Part shown: positions 28,940 through 38,268 of the stretch, one piece after another
Layout of the letters: each line of letters opens with the position of its first letter
Numbering within the stretch: position 1 is the first letter of the stretch
From: Rhizobium laguerreae
GTDB taxonomy: Bacteria; Pseudomonadota; Alphaproteobacteria; Rhizobiales; Rhizobiaceae
Direction: 5' to 3'
Length of the DNA: 64,000 bases
Assembly (NCBI RefSeq): GCF_002008165.1
Contig: NZ_MRDM01000008.1
Coordinates: 238,668-302,667, forward strand
Notes under the pieces: model-generated
Database searches by the model: none
What the model saw: the letters and a program-made list of their open reading frames with translations, nothing else
What the model was told of the DNA's origin: nothing
Position numbers and translations under genes: made by a program

Positions 28940-29341
28940 GGTAATCTCTCTGGTCGTCCCGATGGACGAGACGAACGGCAAAGTTCCACCCACTGCGATC
29001 CTTCCGGATCATCTAGATGTGGGTCCGCTTTGGCGAAGGTTTTTCGATGGGCCGCGGTGTGGGCGCGACTTCGGCCCGCGTTGGAAAACCTCCCAAGGAG
29101 GAAGCCGCGGGAGGCGGATACCGGTGTTTATGGGGAAAGTGCGTGCGTTTGGCTGGTGGGGTTGGCCGAGGGACTGGCAGCTTTCGGCAAACGAGTATGG
29201 AATAGCTGCCGCCATCTTAACAAAAATGTGATCCACTCGAGTGCAGCAACAAGCCTGCTTGCCTGCACCGAAACAATTCGTTCTAAAGCTCAATTTAGGA
29301 ACGCAGCCAAGGCGAAGTTCATCACCGCGACAGGGGGCCGC
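28940..29341. other. Intergenic stretch after the caspase gene
   Basis: A small hairpin TCGTCC-CGAT-GGACGA (28954-28969) lies just after the caspase stop but has no T-run. Short G-rich open frames (from 28962 and 29017) show no recognisable family and look like chance. Confidence 0.4.
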
Positions 29342-29913
29342 GTGTCATCATTTGGGTTTACGTTTCTGTCTCGCAAGGCGTTGGGCCAAGCCGAACAAGC
29401 CATGCTGGGTGGAGCGGCCGGTGTACGGGATGAGGTTGGATTTCTGATCATCCACCAACGTTATGCGGACCATTTTTTTCCCGGCACATCCGTCCTGCAT
29501 ACACGACTGCGATATGCGCTGCTCATACCTTGGTTATACCAATCCCTTCGCGAGAAACGTCCGGCACCCAAGGACTTCGCAAAGGCTTTCATTGATCTCG
29601 AACATGATCTGACCGGACGCCTTCAGTTTACGGAAGAAGGCGGAGAGAAGGACGGTGTGATCGGCGGCGAAGTCTACCCACGTCCCATCAGTCAGCCCCC
29701 CGCCTATGTCTATTGGACGGCCCTTGCGAGATGGGGACTGATCGGGACACGACCGGAAGGCCGCCCATGGAGTCGTGCGGATATGGCAAAGCTGCTGGCC
29801 GCCACAGCAAAGCGCTCACTTCAGGATGATGATGGGAAGCCGTTCGACACCGTCACATGGCCAATCGCCGGTATGGCCCACTGTCAATCGGCGTCCAAAA
29901 TTCACCCCTTATC
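29342..29913 (+). pseudogene. DUF6361-type protein, truncated by ISL3 insertion
   Basis: From a GTG with AGGGGG upstream, the frame encodes VSSFGFTFLSRKALGQAEQA, then FFPGTSVLHTRLRYALLIPW and LYQSLREKRPAPKDFAKAF, which match the N-terminal part of the DUF6361 family. That family is usually much longer and often found in variable, defense-rich regions. After about 190 codons the frame runs into the ISL3-family end and then into the antisense of its transposase. A short orphan coding tail beyond the element (31690-31786) might be its old C terminus. Confidence 0.7.
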
Positions 29914-31595
29914 GGCATCCAATTTTGGCTCTGACGCAGTTTTGGTGGTGATGGATTTTTATTCCGTGCCGATGACGCGGGCCTGGAGGAGGTCAATCTT
30001 TCCGCGGCCATACATCTGGCGTTTCACCAATTTGAGCTTGGTGATCTGCCCTTCGGTCTGGCCATTCGACCATGGCGACGTGATCGCGGCGCTGACGGCT
30101 GCACGGTCCTTGACGACGCCGTTAGCGAAGGACGCGACCAAGCCTGTTCGAGCTTTCTCCAACCATGGATCGAGATCAGTGATGGATTTCTTGCGGATCA
30201 TCGTCTGGAAGGCGGCGATCGCTTCCCGCGCCTCAACGAGCAGCGGCACGCCGTCTTCAATCGCCGCAACCGTCACGGTCTCAGATTTGGAGAGATCGTC
30301 GCGACCGATGGTCATAAGACGCGCGATGGTCTTGGCCGAGGGCGCTCGGTTCAAGGTGCCGTCATCGACCTTTTCCGCTTTTCGGCGGCGTGTGGCCCAT
30401 TCGGTGACAACGCGAAGGCAGCCGCGGAACCCTTGGCTCTTGAGTTTCCGCCACAGCTCTGTCCCATTCCGATGTCCGGCCGCCCATTGAGCGTCAAGCC
30501 ACGGCAGATGGAGTTCGAGCGAGTTCTCGCGGACGCGGAAAATATCCGACCGTTGACCACGCAACACGCATCGGACCAAGCCGCGACTGTACCCGGTCTG
30601 GCGCACGATCTCCTTGATTGCGGCCCCCGACTTGGCCAGATCGAGAATGGCGGCGTTGGTGTCTTCGCGGCGAAGATATCCCTCGTACTGGATGCGCTCG
30701 GCGGCAGTCAGCAGCTCTGGATTGATCGTGGCCGCTCCGATCGCGGTTCGGATCGGGTGCATGGATTTTCGCACCGCATCGAGGAATGCCCGGCTGGCAT
30801 TCTCCATCAAGTGCCAGCGGTCAGCGACCTGGGTCGCCTGTGGCAATGCCTTGGCTGCAGCCGTCGCGTAACCACCGCCGCGGTCGCGGGCGATGATGCT
30901 GATCTGAGGTTGGTCCGAGAGCCAGGCCTGGGCCGTCGACGGCTCCCGATCTGGCAAGAGAGCAATGGTTTTGCGCCGTTCCAGATCGCAGATGATGGTC
31001 CCATAGCGTTGGTTACGTCGCCAAGCCCAATCATCTATCCCGATGACGGTCGGCGGGACAAAGCGCGGGCTTCCACGTCGCCGCACGACGCGTAGCAGCG
31101 TATCGTTGCTTACGGGCAGCATGAGCCTTTTGGCAAAGGTGGCCGCTGGCCTGCCACCCAGAGCAAGTCCGAGATGATGGACGATGTGGTCGAGCCTGGC
31201 AGTTCGCCGCGACGAAGGCGCGAGAACGTCCCCGTCAAAGCGCTCGGTGAAGATTCGCCGGCCGCACAACACTGCGTCGCAGTGGAATCGTCGCGCATCA
31301 ATGACAAGCCGAACAGGCTTTCCCACCAACGGCAGGTCAGCCAAGCGTCGTTGATATCGACTGTGGATTCGTTCCGACCTTGTTCCGCAGACCGGGCAAA
31401 GGCTTGCTGTGCTCGCCGGACGAATTGCGATCAACATGACCCCGTCATCAATGGCTGTATTGTAGACTACAAAGCCGCGAGGAACGAGCGTCGACGACCG
31501 GAGCGAATGACCCATGGTGCTGATTCCTTATGTGAAACCAACATCAGCCAGCACTTGATTTCATCAAAAGTGAGTCAGAGCCAAAATTGCACGCC
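29914..31595. mobile_element. ISL3-family insertion sequence
   Basis: The element holds one transposase. Its ends share the inverted motif GGCTCTGAC-x-CA-x-TTTTG (left 29927; right mirrored at 31574-31582), and the match extends outward through CAATTTT to GGC at 29914 and 31595. Flanking 8-mers are not identical, so the target duplication is lost or the ends are misplaced. Confidence 0.75.
29959..31515 (-). CDS. ISL3-family transposase
   Basis: A 518-residue transposase. The N terminus has the zinc-ribbon CPVCGTRSERIHSRYQR and a second Cys pair; the DDE core is marked by VIGIDDWAWRRNQRYGT and VADRWHLMENA. The C terminus has SNGQTEGQITKLKLVKRQMY (the E-containing helix), all typical of ISL3. 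It appears full length. A start about 25 residues further in is possible. Confidence 0.92.
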   Translation of the reverse strand: MGHSLRSSTLVPRGFVVYNTAIDDGVMLIAIRPASTASLCPVCGTRSERIHSRYQRRLADLPLVGKPVRLVIDARRFHCDAVLCGRRIFTERFDGDVLAPSSRRTARLDHIVHHLGLALGGRPAATFAKRLMLPVSNDTLLRVVRRRGSPRFVPPTVIGIDDWAWRRNQRYGTIICDLERRKTIALLPDREPSTAQAWLSDQPQISIIARDRGGGYATAAAKALPQATQVADRWHLMENASRAFLDAVRKSMHPIRTAIGAATINPELLTAAERIQYEGYLRREDTNAAILDLAKSGAAIKEIVRQTGYSRGLVRCVLRGQRSDIFRVRENSLELHLPWLDAQWAAGHRNGTELWRKLKSQGFRGCLRVVTEWATRRRKAEKVDDGTLNRAPSAKTIARLMTIGRDDLSKSETVTVAAIEDGVPLLVEAREAIAAFQTMIRKKSITDLDPWLEKARTGLVASFANGVVKDRAAVSAAITSPWSNGQTEGQITKLKLVKRQMYGRGKIDLLQARVIGTE

Positions 31596-31792
31596 GGAAC
31601 ACACCTTCACGAAGGCAACGAGGTTGATGGTACTGTTAGTCATTGATCGCTCCTGCGCTTGCATCGATATTTCATTTATAGCGAGCGACAGTTGGGGCAG
31701 CTGAACTCCCTACGACCTGCCTTCTGGAGCATCCGGAGGCTGAGAGCGCGCTCTTGGCGCAACTCTTGGAGATGGTGCGCGTGTGACACTCG
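31596..31792. other. Flank of ISL3 element with broken coding fragments
   Basis: On the plus strand 31690-31786 reads as a protein tail ending PEAESALLAQLLEMVRV-stop. On the minus strand a frame MTNSTINLVAFVKVC starts at 31640 with AGGAG upstream and dies at the element's end. Both look like stumps left by insertion. Confidence 0.35.
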
Positions 31793-31853
31793 TCATGATT
31801 GACATCGACCGCCGTCGCGTGTCTGATTTTCTCATCAGGTGATGGAGGGAGCT

Positions 31854-32399
31854 GTGGGGAAAAATAGCTACAATGGTGGTGGCACGATTGTGCATCCCGG
31901 CAGCAGCTTTTTCAGTTATAAGGGCGGTCCCGGGCGAAAGAGAAAGCCGGCAGATGGAAGTGACACCCCCGGGCCAGCAAAGCCGGGAAGCATTTGCGAC
32001 TTTGGCCCATTGCGCCCAAAACGGCGAAAGGTTGTCGAAGTCCTCATCAAGCCGAAGCGCCGGACCGTCGAAGAGGTCCAACAAGCCGAAACAAGGCGGC
32101 TCAGGGCTACCGCGACGGATCTCATCGCTCGGGCAGAAAACCTTGCTCGGCAGAAGGACGCACGGATAGCTGATCTGAAGAAACAATTGGCTATTGCGCA
32201 GCGAGAGGGTGAGACAATCAACGTAGCTCTCGGCTTTGCACGCGGGATCAACCTCGAAGGCAACCATATGAAGGAGGCGAGTGACAAGCTCGAACTTGTT
32301 CTGCGTCCGCTGTTCTCTGGCACGTCGAAGGCGCAAGCCAAATCAGCGAAGAAGGCAGCCCGACGCAAGAAGACGTCAGGTAGAGTGCGCCAGGCATAG
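31854..32399 (+). CDS. Basic coiled-coil protein, unknown function
   Basis: A 181-residue very basic protein. The N terminus (GKNSYNGGGTIVHPGSSFF) is flexible and Gly-rich. The middle (VEEVQQAETRRLRATATDLI, ENLARQKDARIADLKKQLA) is a likely coiled coil. The tail is Lys/Arg/Ala-rich (SKAQAKSAKKAARRKK). The GTG at 31854 has GGAGGGAG upstream; ATGs at 31839/31842 are alternatives. Its stop coincides with the truncated end of the antisense Mrr remnant. No family is recognised; nucleic-acid binding is plausible. Confidence 0.6.
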   Translation: MGKNSYNGGGTIVHPGSSFFSYKGGPGRKRKPADGSDTPGPAKPGSICDFGPLRPKRRKVVEVLIKPKRRTVEEVQQAETRRLRATATDLIARAENLARQKDARIADLKKQLAIAQREGETINVALGFARGINLEGNHMKEASDKLELVLRPLFSGTSKAQAKSAKKAARRKKTSGRVRQA

Positions 32400-32728
32400 T
32401 CGCGGGCCGGTTGACTGAACGTCGAAGTGGTGACGAAGACGCCTTTGGTGGCACCTAGACCCACGAGGCTACCGACGAAGCCATTGACGTCAGGGCGGCC
32501 GACCGGATTGCCCGGAGCATAACGCTTCGCTTGCACATAGATGCGGTCTAAGCCAAGGCGATCCTCGTTCAAAATCCCGTCTACTCCACCATCGCCGGTG
32601 CGTCCGAGTTGGGCAGCGGCATTTTTATGGCTGCCGCCGTAGCCCATGGACACCAGCAGATCGACGATCAGCTGCTCGAAAAAGGTTGGGCTGTTTGAGA
32701 GGATGCGTTCAAGAAGTTCGTCGCGCAG
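32393..32728 (-). pseudogene. Truncated Mrr-type restriction endonuclease
   Basis: About 112 codons match the Mrr_cat nuclease domain: LRDELLERILSNSPTFFEQL, then GRTGDGGVDGILNED (metal Asp) and RIYVQAKRY (Q-x-K catalytic pair). Both ends are cut: the N terminus fuses out of frame to a phage membrane-protein remnant near 32728, and the C terminus is lost near 32393. The catalytic residues remain but the protein is incomplete. Confidence 0.75.
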
Positions 32729-32925
32729 ACCCGCGTTTCCCCATCGGCGGCGAGACGCAGGCCGGTGATCGCCGACATGGCGAGTTGGATGTAGATGTTT
32801 TTCACCACCCATGTCGCGGCAACGAAGGTGTATATCGGCTCGATGATGATGCAGAGCAGCGCCAGGACCATGAATCTGATCGACCAGGCTTGCTTGATGA
32901 TCCGCCGCCAGTTGCTGACGAGCAT
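32728..32925 (-). pseudogene. Phage-type small membrane protein remnant
   Basis: Sixty-six codons begin MLVSNWRRIIKQAWSIRFMV and contain two hydrophobic segments (FMVLALLCIIIEPIYTFV; NIYIQLAMSAITGLRLA), like small phage holin-associated membrane proteins. The reading frame continues into meaningless sequence where the Mrr remnant begins, marking a recombination scar. Confidence 0.5.
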
Positions 32926-33092
32926 GGTAGGCTCCAGATTGTGGATGGGGATTTTTTATTTATCGTCGATCGGCGCTATGTGTTGTGATGGTGGTGATTG
33001 TTATCCGCGCACGGGGAGGCGAGCCACAGCTTTACGGTGATGGTCGCACTTCGCGATTGATTTGGCTCGGTGCTCATGCCATTCGCTAGCGT

Positions 33093-35021
33093 ATGACAAG
33101 CCCCGCCCATCGACCTGATATAGACGGCCTCCGCGCAATCGCTGTTCTAGCAGTCGTTCTATACCATGCTGGGGTTCACAGCGTCGGTGGCGGGTTCGTG
33201 GGCGTCGACGTATTTTTCGTTGTCTCCGGCTTCCTGATTACGACCTCGATTCTTAGAAGGCTTGAACGCGCAGGGTTTTCGACCCTTGATTTCTTCGACC
33301 GCCGGGCCCGCCGGTTGGCGGGCGCGTATCTGATTGTCATCGCCTGCACCTGGCTGCTTTCGTTCGTCCTCATGATGCCGGAGGACTATCGCGCCTTTGT
33401 GGAGAGCATACAGGCCAGTGCCTACTTCGCCGCCAATCATCACTTCTATGAGCGCCTAGGCTATTTCGACACCGCCCATATCACGAAGCCACTGCTCCAC
33501 CTCTGGTCGCTTGCCGTGGAGGAGCAGTTCTACATCGGCATTGCCGCGCTTTTCTCGATTGCCACTTTTCGAACACGAACAAAGAAGCTCTCAATGCTGG
33601 TCATCTTCGGCGCAAGTCTCATTGCAAGTGCGGTCGTCGTTCATATGAGCCGGGAGATGGCTTTCTTCTGGCTCCCCTTCCGCGCCTGGGAGCTCGCCTG
33701 CGGGGTGGCCATCGGGTTCTATCTTCATGGTCGCCCTGCGCCGAGCAGCATGGCGTTGAGCGGCGGCGGCCTGGTGGCGCTGGTCGTCCTCCTACTGTGC
33801 ATCATCTTCTACAGGGAAAGTTTTTTGTTTCCCGGGCTGTCCGCCCTTCCTCCTGTCTTGGCAGCCGGTGTCATAATCATCGCAGGGTCCAATCATGCTT
33901 CGCGGATCAGCCAAGTGTTGAACTGGTCGCCACTGACAGCCATCGGTCGCAGGTCCTATGGCATATATCTGATCCACTGGCCGTTGATCGTTTTGCTTAC
34001 GTATTACCTCGATCGGCTTCTTCACCCGCCTGAAGTGCTCGCAGTGATGTTGGTGACGCTCGCGCTCTCGGAATTGAGTTGGCGTCTTGTCGAGGAACCG
34101 ATCCGCACCCGACCGTCGGCTTTTTTTCGTCATGAAACCCTTGCCGCAACTGTCGTGGCCTTGGTGGGGATCATCAGTCTGACGACCCTTCCTTTCTCTA
34201 GGGTACCGCTTGTCTCTGCCGTGAGGCCTGAGGCAGCAGAACTGGCGCGAGGACGTAGTGACTGGTCAAGCAATCAGATTGAATGTGTCGACCGCACAAT
34301 AAGCCAGATTCAGTCCGGTGACTTCTGCCGTCTGGGCAAGATCGATGGTCGGAAGGCGCTCTTGTGGGGAGATTCCCACGCGTCTGCAATATTGCCAGTT
34401 GCCGAATCGCTGGCGAACAAGTTTGCCCTTGAGCTTCATGTTCTGACGCACAATGGATGCCCGCCTATGCTGAAGCTGGAGACGGATAAGGTCTTCTGTC
34501 GTTCAACAAACGATACCATCGCAGAATTGCTCGAAAAGGAGCGCTATGAGGTCGTTATAATGGCCGCTAACTGGCAGTCCTACGGCACGTCAAATATCGT
34601 ATCGATCGGGGGACAAGCATTGAATGCAAGAATGGACGAAATGCGCGAGGCTCTGCGTCAAACGCTGGCGGCGATCCGATCCAGTGGTGCAACTCCTTTG
34701 CTGGTGGGGCAGGTTCCGACCTACGATGTCGATGTCCCCGCCTTCCTCGGTCGGGCTGCCTACTATGAGCCGGTTGACGCTGTGCTGGGCTACCATAGGC
34801 AACTTCCGGCCCCACATCTTGATCCGCCTTACGTCAATGAGGTTGTCGCTTCCGAGAAGCCAAGGGTGATCCGCCCTAGCGAAAGCCTTTGCAGTTCCGC
34901 AAGATGCGAAGTTTCACAAGATGGGCGGTCAATGTACAAGGACGGCGGCCACCTCTCACGCTTCGGATCTAATGTGTTGCGTGAGCCGATGTCGGAAGCG
35001 TTACGAGACATTCTCAGATAA
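33093..35021 (+). CDS. OafA/YrhL-type O-acyltransferase with SGNH domain
   Basis: A 642-residue membrane acyltransferase. Residues 1-370 are the acyltransferase-3 domain with about ten membrane helices: HRPDIDGLRAIAVLAVVLYH, FFVVSGFLITTSI, and HLWSLAVEEQFYI. The C-terminal periplasmic SGNH domain begins KALLWGDSHASAI (Ser nucleophile) and ends with DGGHLSRFG (Asp/His). Such proteins add acetyl groups to O-antigen or exopolysaccharide. Its place in an island leading to a polysaccharide locus supports decoration of a surface glycan. Confidence 0.9.
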   Translation: MTSPAHRPDIDGLRAIAVLAVVLYHAGVHSVGGGFVGVDVFFVVSGFLITTSILRRLERAGFSTLDFFDRRARRLAGAYLIVIACTWLLSFVLMMPEDYRAFVESIQASAYFAANHHFYERLGYFDTAHITKPLLHLWSLAVEEQFYIGIAALFSIATFRTRTKKLSMLVIFGASLIASAVVVHMSREMAFFWLPFRAWELACGVAIGFYLHGRPAPSSMALSGGGLVALVVLLLCIIFYRESFLFPGLSALPPVLAAGVIIIAGSNHASRISQVLNWSPLTAIGRRSYGIYLIHWPLIVLLTYYLDRLLHPPEVLAVMLVTLALSELSWRLVEEPIRTRPSAFFRHETLAATVVALVGIISLTTLPFSRVPLVSAVRPEAAELARGRSDWSSNQIECVDRTISQIQSGDFCRLGKIDGRKALLWGDSHASAILPVAESLANKFALELHVLTHNGCPPMLKLETDKVFCRSTNDTIAELLEKERYEVVIMAANWQSYGTSNIVSIGGQALNARMDEMREALRQTLAAIRSSGATPLLVGQVPTYDVDVPAFLGRAAYYEPVDAVLGYHRQLPAPHLDPPYVNEVVASEKPRVIRPSESLCSSARCEVSQDGRSMYKDGGHLSRFGSNVLREPMSEALRDILR

Positions 35022-35184
35022 CCGCCATTTGCACCTAAAGAGAAATCGGGGTCGGATACAACGCTCTGCGGATCCACTGTCGCTGCGGCTTGCCCAGGCT
35101 CATCACTTCCCAGGAATTCTCTGCGCCAGCGATAGAGCTCCCGATTTGCCGCGCAATTGCCGAGACGTTCACACCCGGCTGACA
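35022..35184 (-). pseudogene. IS66 tnpA remnant
   Basis: On the minus strand CQPGVNVSAIARQIG followed, after a one-base shift, by ELYRWRREFLGSDEPG recalls the helix-turn-helix of IS66 TnpA. It is broken by the IS66 end at 35185. Confidence 0.55.
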
Positions 35185-35311
35185 GTAAGCGACAAGCCGG
35201 GGCCGTTCAGGCGGCGTAGTTCCATGGCATGAGCGCGTCGATTTCACTGCTGGGCCATCCATTCGCAAGGCGCTCAAGCGTCTGGGTCAACCAAGCTTGC
35301 GGATCGACTGC
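35185..35311 (-). repeat. 127-bp IS66 end, left copy
   Basis: It begins with the IS66-type terminus GTAAGCGACAAGCCGG and encodes, on the minus strand, the last ~38 residues of TnpC (WLTQTLERLANGWPSSEI; MPWNYAA). It is identical, in inverted orientation, to 38164-38290 by base-by-base reading. Confidence 0.88.
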
Positions 35312-36200
35312 GTCCCACCAGCATCCGAGCGGGACAGAACCCACCGAGGCAGACCACTGTTTCCCCGATACTCTGTTAGGAACATTGGGCCGTGGACCAT
35401 CGCAGCGGCGCTTGCCACGGTGATTGCGATACCAGCTCCGCGACGTCGAACCACAGCGCAAATCGCTCAGCACCAAGCGATAGTAGCGCGGTGCGAAAGT
35501 CAGTAGCACCCAGAGCTCTGGCGTAGGCGGCAGGAAGACCGATCGGAAGTCGAACCCCACCAGCACTGCGGCGCCTGCTCCCGCACGGCGCCGCAGCCGA
35601 GAAATGAGGGCCTTCGTGTCGCCGGCAGGCTCTGGGGCCGACAAGGTGCATGTCTTGCCCTCCGAACTGCAACGCATATCCACCGCTTTGCTCCACTGGG
35701 ATTGGGGGTGGCCCCCTGCCCTTCACCCCTGGAATCGGCCTCTGAACCTTCGGCCTCTTCGGCGCCGGCGATGCCAAACTTTTCCTGCCGATCGGTCTTT
35801 CCATCGGCTGGAACGGCATGCTGCCCTTCGCCATCTGCTTGGTCGGCAGAACCCTTTTTTTGAAACCCAGACCCTCGGCCTGCACGAACACCCAAACGGC
35901 GTGTCCCTCGGTTTTGATGCCGCGTTCGGCCAGTTCGCCACAAGCCCCCGCGTCGTGGTTGGATCGGCAGCGTTGGCGCAGCCAGTCGGCCCGTTCGCCG
36001 GACGGGTCCGCTGCTTGCGCCCGCCCGACGCGACCCCGCGTCGGAGCGCCGGTCTCGGCAAGCCGCTTCTTCCACTTCGAAACACAGGAGGGAGCGATCG
36101 CAAGTGCGGCTGCGATCGATCGTATTATTTCCCCGGCATTCAAGCGCGCCATCCCCGTTCGCGAAGATCTTGAGAATATGGTTGCGCCATCCCTGCCAGC
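35312..36200 (-). pseudogene. IS630-family transposase remnant
   Basis: Fragments in two frames resemble an IS630 transposase: a helix-turn-helix (IIRSIAAALAIAPSCVSKWK), CGELAERGIKTEGHAVWVF, VQAEGLGFKKR, then RRHEGPHFSAA. Frame jumps near 35,720-35,850 break it. Not functional. Confidence 0.6.
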
Positions 36201-36301
36201 CATCCTTTAAAAATCGAAGTGTGTTCTCTGGCAGTTTGCAGCTGAACCGGTCATCTCGAATGATAAGACGGGGAAGATCGCTGTTGTGAATTGTCGGTGG
36301 C

Positions 36302-37072
36302 TTATTGTGCCGCCTTGGGCTTCGGTTCTTTGTCACCCTGCCAGAGCGGCAGGCCGACTTCTTCCGAGACCTGCGGATCGGCTGTGTAGATGGGATAGCC
36401 TTGCCTGAGAAGCCTGATCAGGATTTCCCGGTCGAAACGAGTATGTTTGCGCGTCAGATTGGCGCTATTGTATATGTGGCCGTTCGAATGAGGATTGATG
36501 CCGGTTATGATGACCGCGCTTGCATCGTTGTATAATGCAAACAACACTGCGATCATTCCGTTCGAGCACTTGGTTTCGGCATCGAGCTCAAGGTTCACCA
36601 GTCCGCTGGCTTTGTGCATCAACGCTATGCGCTGATAGCGGCCCACGAGATGGAGATCCCGGTAGCAATAGCTGAACGAGTTCAGATTGTTTTTCACGCG
36701 CGCCTGGCGTTTTTGACCCCGCCGCCAGGTGAGAACGTAGAGAGCGCCGGTGCGGTGCCCGGTGAGAACGCGCCTTGTCTCCACCGCTGCCGTATTGCCG
36801 CCCTGGAGCTCGTTGAAGCCCATCAGGGTGATGTCGGGCGCATCGATGCCCCAGGCATGGACAGCTATTTGCGAGGCGTTCACCGAAATGATGCGATATG
36901 TTTCATCGAAGCCGACGGGCTTGTGAGAAACGGGTGCCGATCCGACGACCACGACAGGGCCGGCAAACGGTACACTGGTTTTCGGAGGCTTGGGCCTTGT
37001 CACGGTATATCTGATGCGGCGGTAGATGATTTTGTGCATCTGCGCAAGCAAATTTGGCATTCGAAATATCAC
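36302..37072 (-). CDS. Glycosyltransferase-like protein, GT42/sialyltransferase-like pattern
   Basis: A 256-residue protein with no signal peptide. The N-terminal half has VPFAGPVVVVGSAPVSHK and then FDETYRIISVNASQIA, a nucleotide-binding layout like small sialyltransferases and related enzymes (an early 'G-x-AP' loop, then an N near a later strand). The C-terminal half has MIAVLFALYNDASAVIITGI followed by NPHS, similar to the 'ALGYKTIYLCGI' strand of GT42. A basic N terminus (KIIYRRIRYTVTRPKPP) could hold it at the membrane. It is enclosed by IS66 ends and lies apart from the nonulosonate operon, which could supply a donor. The family match is weak. Confidence 0.55.
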   Translation of the reverse strand: MIFRMPNLLAQMHKIIYRRIRYTVTRPKPPKTSVPFAGPVVVVGSAPVSHKPVGFDETYRIISVNASQIAVHAWGIDAPDITLMGFNELQGGNTAAVETRRVLTGHRTGALYVLTWRRGQKRQARVKNNLNSFSYCYRDLHLVGRYQRIALMHKASGLVNLELDAETKCSNGMIAVLFALYNDASAVIITGINPHSNGHIYNSANLTRKHTRFDREILIRLLRQGYPIYTADPQVSEEVGLPLWQGDKEPKPKAAQ

Positions 37073-37122
37073 TCCAGCTCATGCCTAGCCTGAATTATCT
37101 CAATGTAAGAGGTGAACCGGCC

Positions 37123-37156
37123 CTAAGAACCTGAGAACCTGAGAACCTGAGAACTG
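37123..37156. repeat. 8-bp tandem repeat (CTGAGAAC)
   Basis: Three perfect CTGAGAAC units preceded by one variant unit (CTAAGAAC) lie between the glycosyltransferase-like gene and an IS1380 fragment. Possible slippage site. Confidence 0.7.
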
Positions 37157-37199
37157 CTTTTGTAACAAAGATTATCAGACTGCAAGACGGGGTCCGATG

Positions 37200-37480
37200 C
37201 ACTACACTGTATCTCGACGCAGCACGAATTTGAATGCTTCGACGGCCACAAAGTTGTGGCTGGTTTCGATGGCGGCGCGATCACCTCGGATGCCGGCGCG
37301 CTTTTGCTTCGCCATGTCGACAAAGTCATTGGCCTGTTCGAGCGGATGGCGGCGTGCTTTGTTGACGCCGCGCTGCGGCTTGCACGGTCCACAGTGCGCA
37401 CACTCTGGTCAGGCAGCGCATCGCGGCGCTCGCATTGGGATTCGAGCACGTCGACGACCATGACAGGCTGCGCCATGCCC
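37200..37480 (+). pseudogene. IS1380-family transposase N-terminal remnant
   Basis: VAGFDGGAITSDAGALLLRH with VDKVIGLFERMAACFVDA and, after a frame jump, GFEHVDDHDRLRHARF match the N-terminal region of IS1380 transposases. The remainder is missing. Confidence 0.7.
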
Positions 37481-37699
37481 GGTTCCTCGGCTTCTGTCGC
37501 AGTTGCAAACAAAACGGCGTGTATCATTTGGGCGCTGCTGATGTTTGGCGGGACCTACGGGCATCCTGGAGAAGGCGCGACCATGAGAACAGCATAAACG
37601 TGGAGTTCGACCCGGACTGGGTCGATGTGGTTGCGAGGATAGAAGGCAAATGATGGCAAAGCCGGGCTAACCGGGAACCAGCAGAGCCCGTTGGAGGCA

Positions 37700-38268
37700 A
37701 TGACAGCGCCATCCTGGCCGGCTGCTGGTCGCACAGCCGGAGAAAGTTCTACGAGTTGCATGTCGCAAAGAGCTCGAAAATCGCTACCGACACCGTCGAG
37801 CGTATGGCGAGGTTATGGGAGATCGAGGAGCGTGTGCGCGGCCAAAACCCTGAAGCTCGTGTCGCTGCACGCCAGGAGATCTCCGCAGCGATCGTCCGTG
37901 ACCTCTTCACTCTCTGGCAGGCGACCCTGCCGCGGGTCTCTGGAAAATCCAAACTCGCCGAAGCTCTGCGGTATGCCATCTCGCGTCGAGACAGCTTCGA
38001 GCGCTTCCTGACCGACGGCCGCATCGAACTCGACTCCAACATAGTCGAGCGAGCAATCAGACCCCAAGCGATCACGAGAAAAAATAGTCTATTCGCTGGA
38101 AGCGACGGTGGCGGCCGGACTTGGGCGACCATCGCGACGCTCCTGCAAACGGCAAAGATGAATGCAGTCGATCCGCAAGCTTGGTTGACCCAGACGCTTG
38201 AGCGCCTTGCGAATGGATGGCCCAGCAGTGAAATCGACGCGCTCATGCCATGGAACTACGCCGCCTGA
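37700..38268 (+). pseudogene. IS66 transposase TnpC, C-terminal fragment
   Basis: About 188 codons match the C-terminal part of TnpC: AGCWSHSRRKFYELHVAKSS, LDSNIVERAIRPQAITRKNS, LFAGSDGGGRTWATIATLLQ and the terminal NGWPSSEIDALMPWNYAA. The first two thirds, including most catalytic residues, are lost. Confidence 0.85.

Noticed and set aside
37123..37156. Plasmid-type iteron origin
   Set aside because: Only about four 8-bp units and no replication gene nearby; more likely a simple tandem repeat.
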